Assembly (NCBI RefSeq): GCF_900105655.1
Contig: NZ_LT629787.1
Coordinates: 930,001-994,000 of the forward strand
DNA length: 64,000 nt
Source of the DNA: Halopseudomonas salegens
GTDB taxonomy: Bacteria; Pseudomonadota; Gammaproteobacteria; Pseudomonadales; Pseudomonadaceae
Direction of reading: 5' to 3'
Under the pieces are notes generated by a model. It had not been told where the DNA came from. It made no database searches and saw only the letters and a program-made list of their open reading frames with translations. Within the stretch, counting starts at the first letter, position 1. The number at the start of each line of letters is the position of its first letter. The position numbers and the translations under genes were made by a program. Shown piece by piece: positions 63,667 to 64,000 of this stretch.

Positions 63667-64000
63667 ATGGACTATGCAACACTGAAAGCGCGACAACGCA
63701 GTGAGCGCGACCAGCACCCGGAGAGCCTGGCCATGCGCATCCACCGCGCCCTCAGCTGGCTGCAGCGGGCCGAACTGGCAGACGACGCCGACGGCCGCTT
63801 TATCTTCCTGTGGATCGCCTTCAACGCCGCTTACGCCACCGACATAGATCCGCAATACCGCCTGAACGAACAGGACGCCTTCAAGGCCTTCCTCGGCAAA
63901 CTCTGTGAACTGGATAGCGGCAAACAGCTTGATCAGCTCGTCTGGCAACACTATCCGCAAGCCATTCGCGTCCTGCTCGACAACCCTTTTGTATTCCAGA
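63667..64000 (+). CDS. HEPN-like protein, 3' truncated by window end
   Basis: The first 111 codons of a gene are present, beginning MDYATLKARQRSERDQHPE with GGGAGG just upstream of the ATG. The segment SLAMRIHRALSWLQRAEL then GRFIFLWIAFNAAYA is helical and matches the pattern of HEPN-type domains (such proteins often act as RNases or nucleotide-binding partners). The typical R-x4-6-H active site would lie beyond the visible part. The function is not known. Confidence 0.6.
   Translation, partial: MDYATLKARQRSERDQHPESLAMRIHRALSWLQRAELADDADGRFIFLWIAFNAAYATDIDPQYRLNEQDAFKAFLGKLCELDSGKQLDQLVWQHYPQAIRVLLDNPFVFQ

Overview
The window reads as chromosomal DNA of a Pseudomonadaceae gammaproteobacterium, probably a marine or halotolerant Pseudomonas/Halopseudomonas-type lineage. 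That assignment is inferred from protein character and gene order, because no rRNA is present. Several blocks match gene orders known from Pseudomonas: rsmZ-fdxA-mutS, cinA-recA-recX, fliL to flhB, cpdA-parE-parC, and serB with its divergent membrane protein.

Layout. 1-2.2 kb: a truncated DUF481-type outer-membrane protein, an SDR reductase and fxsA. 2.2-4.4 kb: groES-groEL behind a sigma-32 promoter. 4.4-7.9 kb: the Gac/Rsm small RNA rsmZ with its GacA box, then fdxA and mutS. 8.0-18.1 kb: a tightly packed four-gene minus-strand operon inserted between mutS and cinA. It encodes an unusual phosphoesterase, a gamma-glutamylcyclotransferase-like protein, an MBL-like protein, and a giant pseudokinase-ATPase-GAF-GGDEF protein. 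18.2-24.0 kb: cinA-like, recA (LexA box), recX, a stress-type membrane protein, a beta-CASP nuclease, a PA3611-like secreted protein and a DTW-domain tRNA-modifying enzyme. 24.1-31.1 kb: fliK and fliLMNOPQR-flhB, each transcription unit with its own sigma-54 promoter candidate. 31.2-42.4 kb: cpdA, an acyltransferase, parE, a retropepsin-like protease, a 174-bp inverted-repeat element, parC, rluE, an AhpA/YtjB-like protein, serB and trxC. 42.4-52.7 kb: an M14-type peptidase, an acyl-CoA ligase, a DUF533 protein, a hybrid histidine kinase/AraC-type regulator pair and a large secreted DUF11-repeat protein. 52.7-59.2 kb: a DUF3820 protein, a 3-hydroxyisobutyryl-CoA hydrolase-like enzyme, then LysR divergent from a dabB-dabA inorganic-carbon transporter. 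59.2-64 kb: a YkgJ-type protein, a yhfG-fic toxin-antitoxin pair flanked by duplicated ykgJ 3' ends, an EndA-type nuclease, a UPF0227 esterase, a fructokinase ending in a second inverted-repeat element, and a truncated HEPN-like gene.

The three places most worth attention are: (i) the 8.0-18.1 kb operon, whose kinase domain lacks the beta-3 Lys, HRD Asp and DFG Asp while its cyclase domain keeps both the catalytic and the inhibitory site; (ii) the yhfG-fic cassette, which sits between two copies of the 3' end of the neighbouring gene and is therefore a likely insertion; and (iii) the LysR-dabB-dabA unit, a carbon-concentrating transporter in what otherwise looks like a heterotroph.

Three regulatory layers are visible from sites alone: GacA-Rsm (rsmZ), sigma-54 (flagellar export genes) and c-di-GMP (the GGDEF protein). 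No tRNA, rRNA, CRISPR array or complete insertion sequence was seen.
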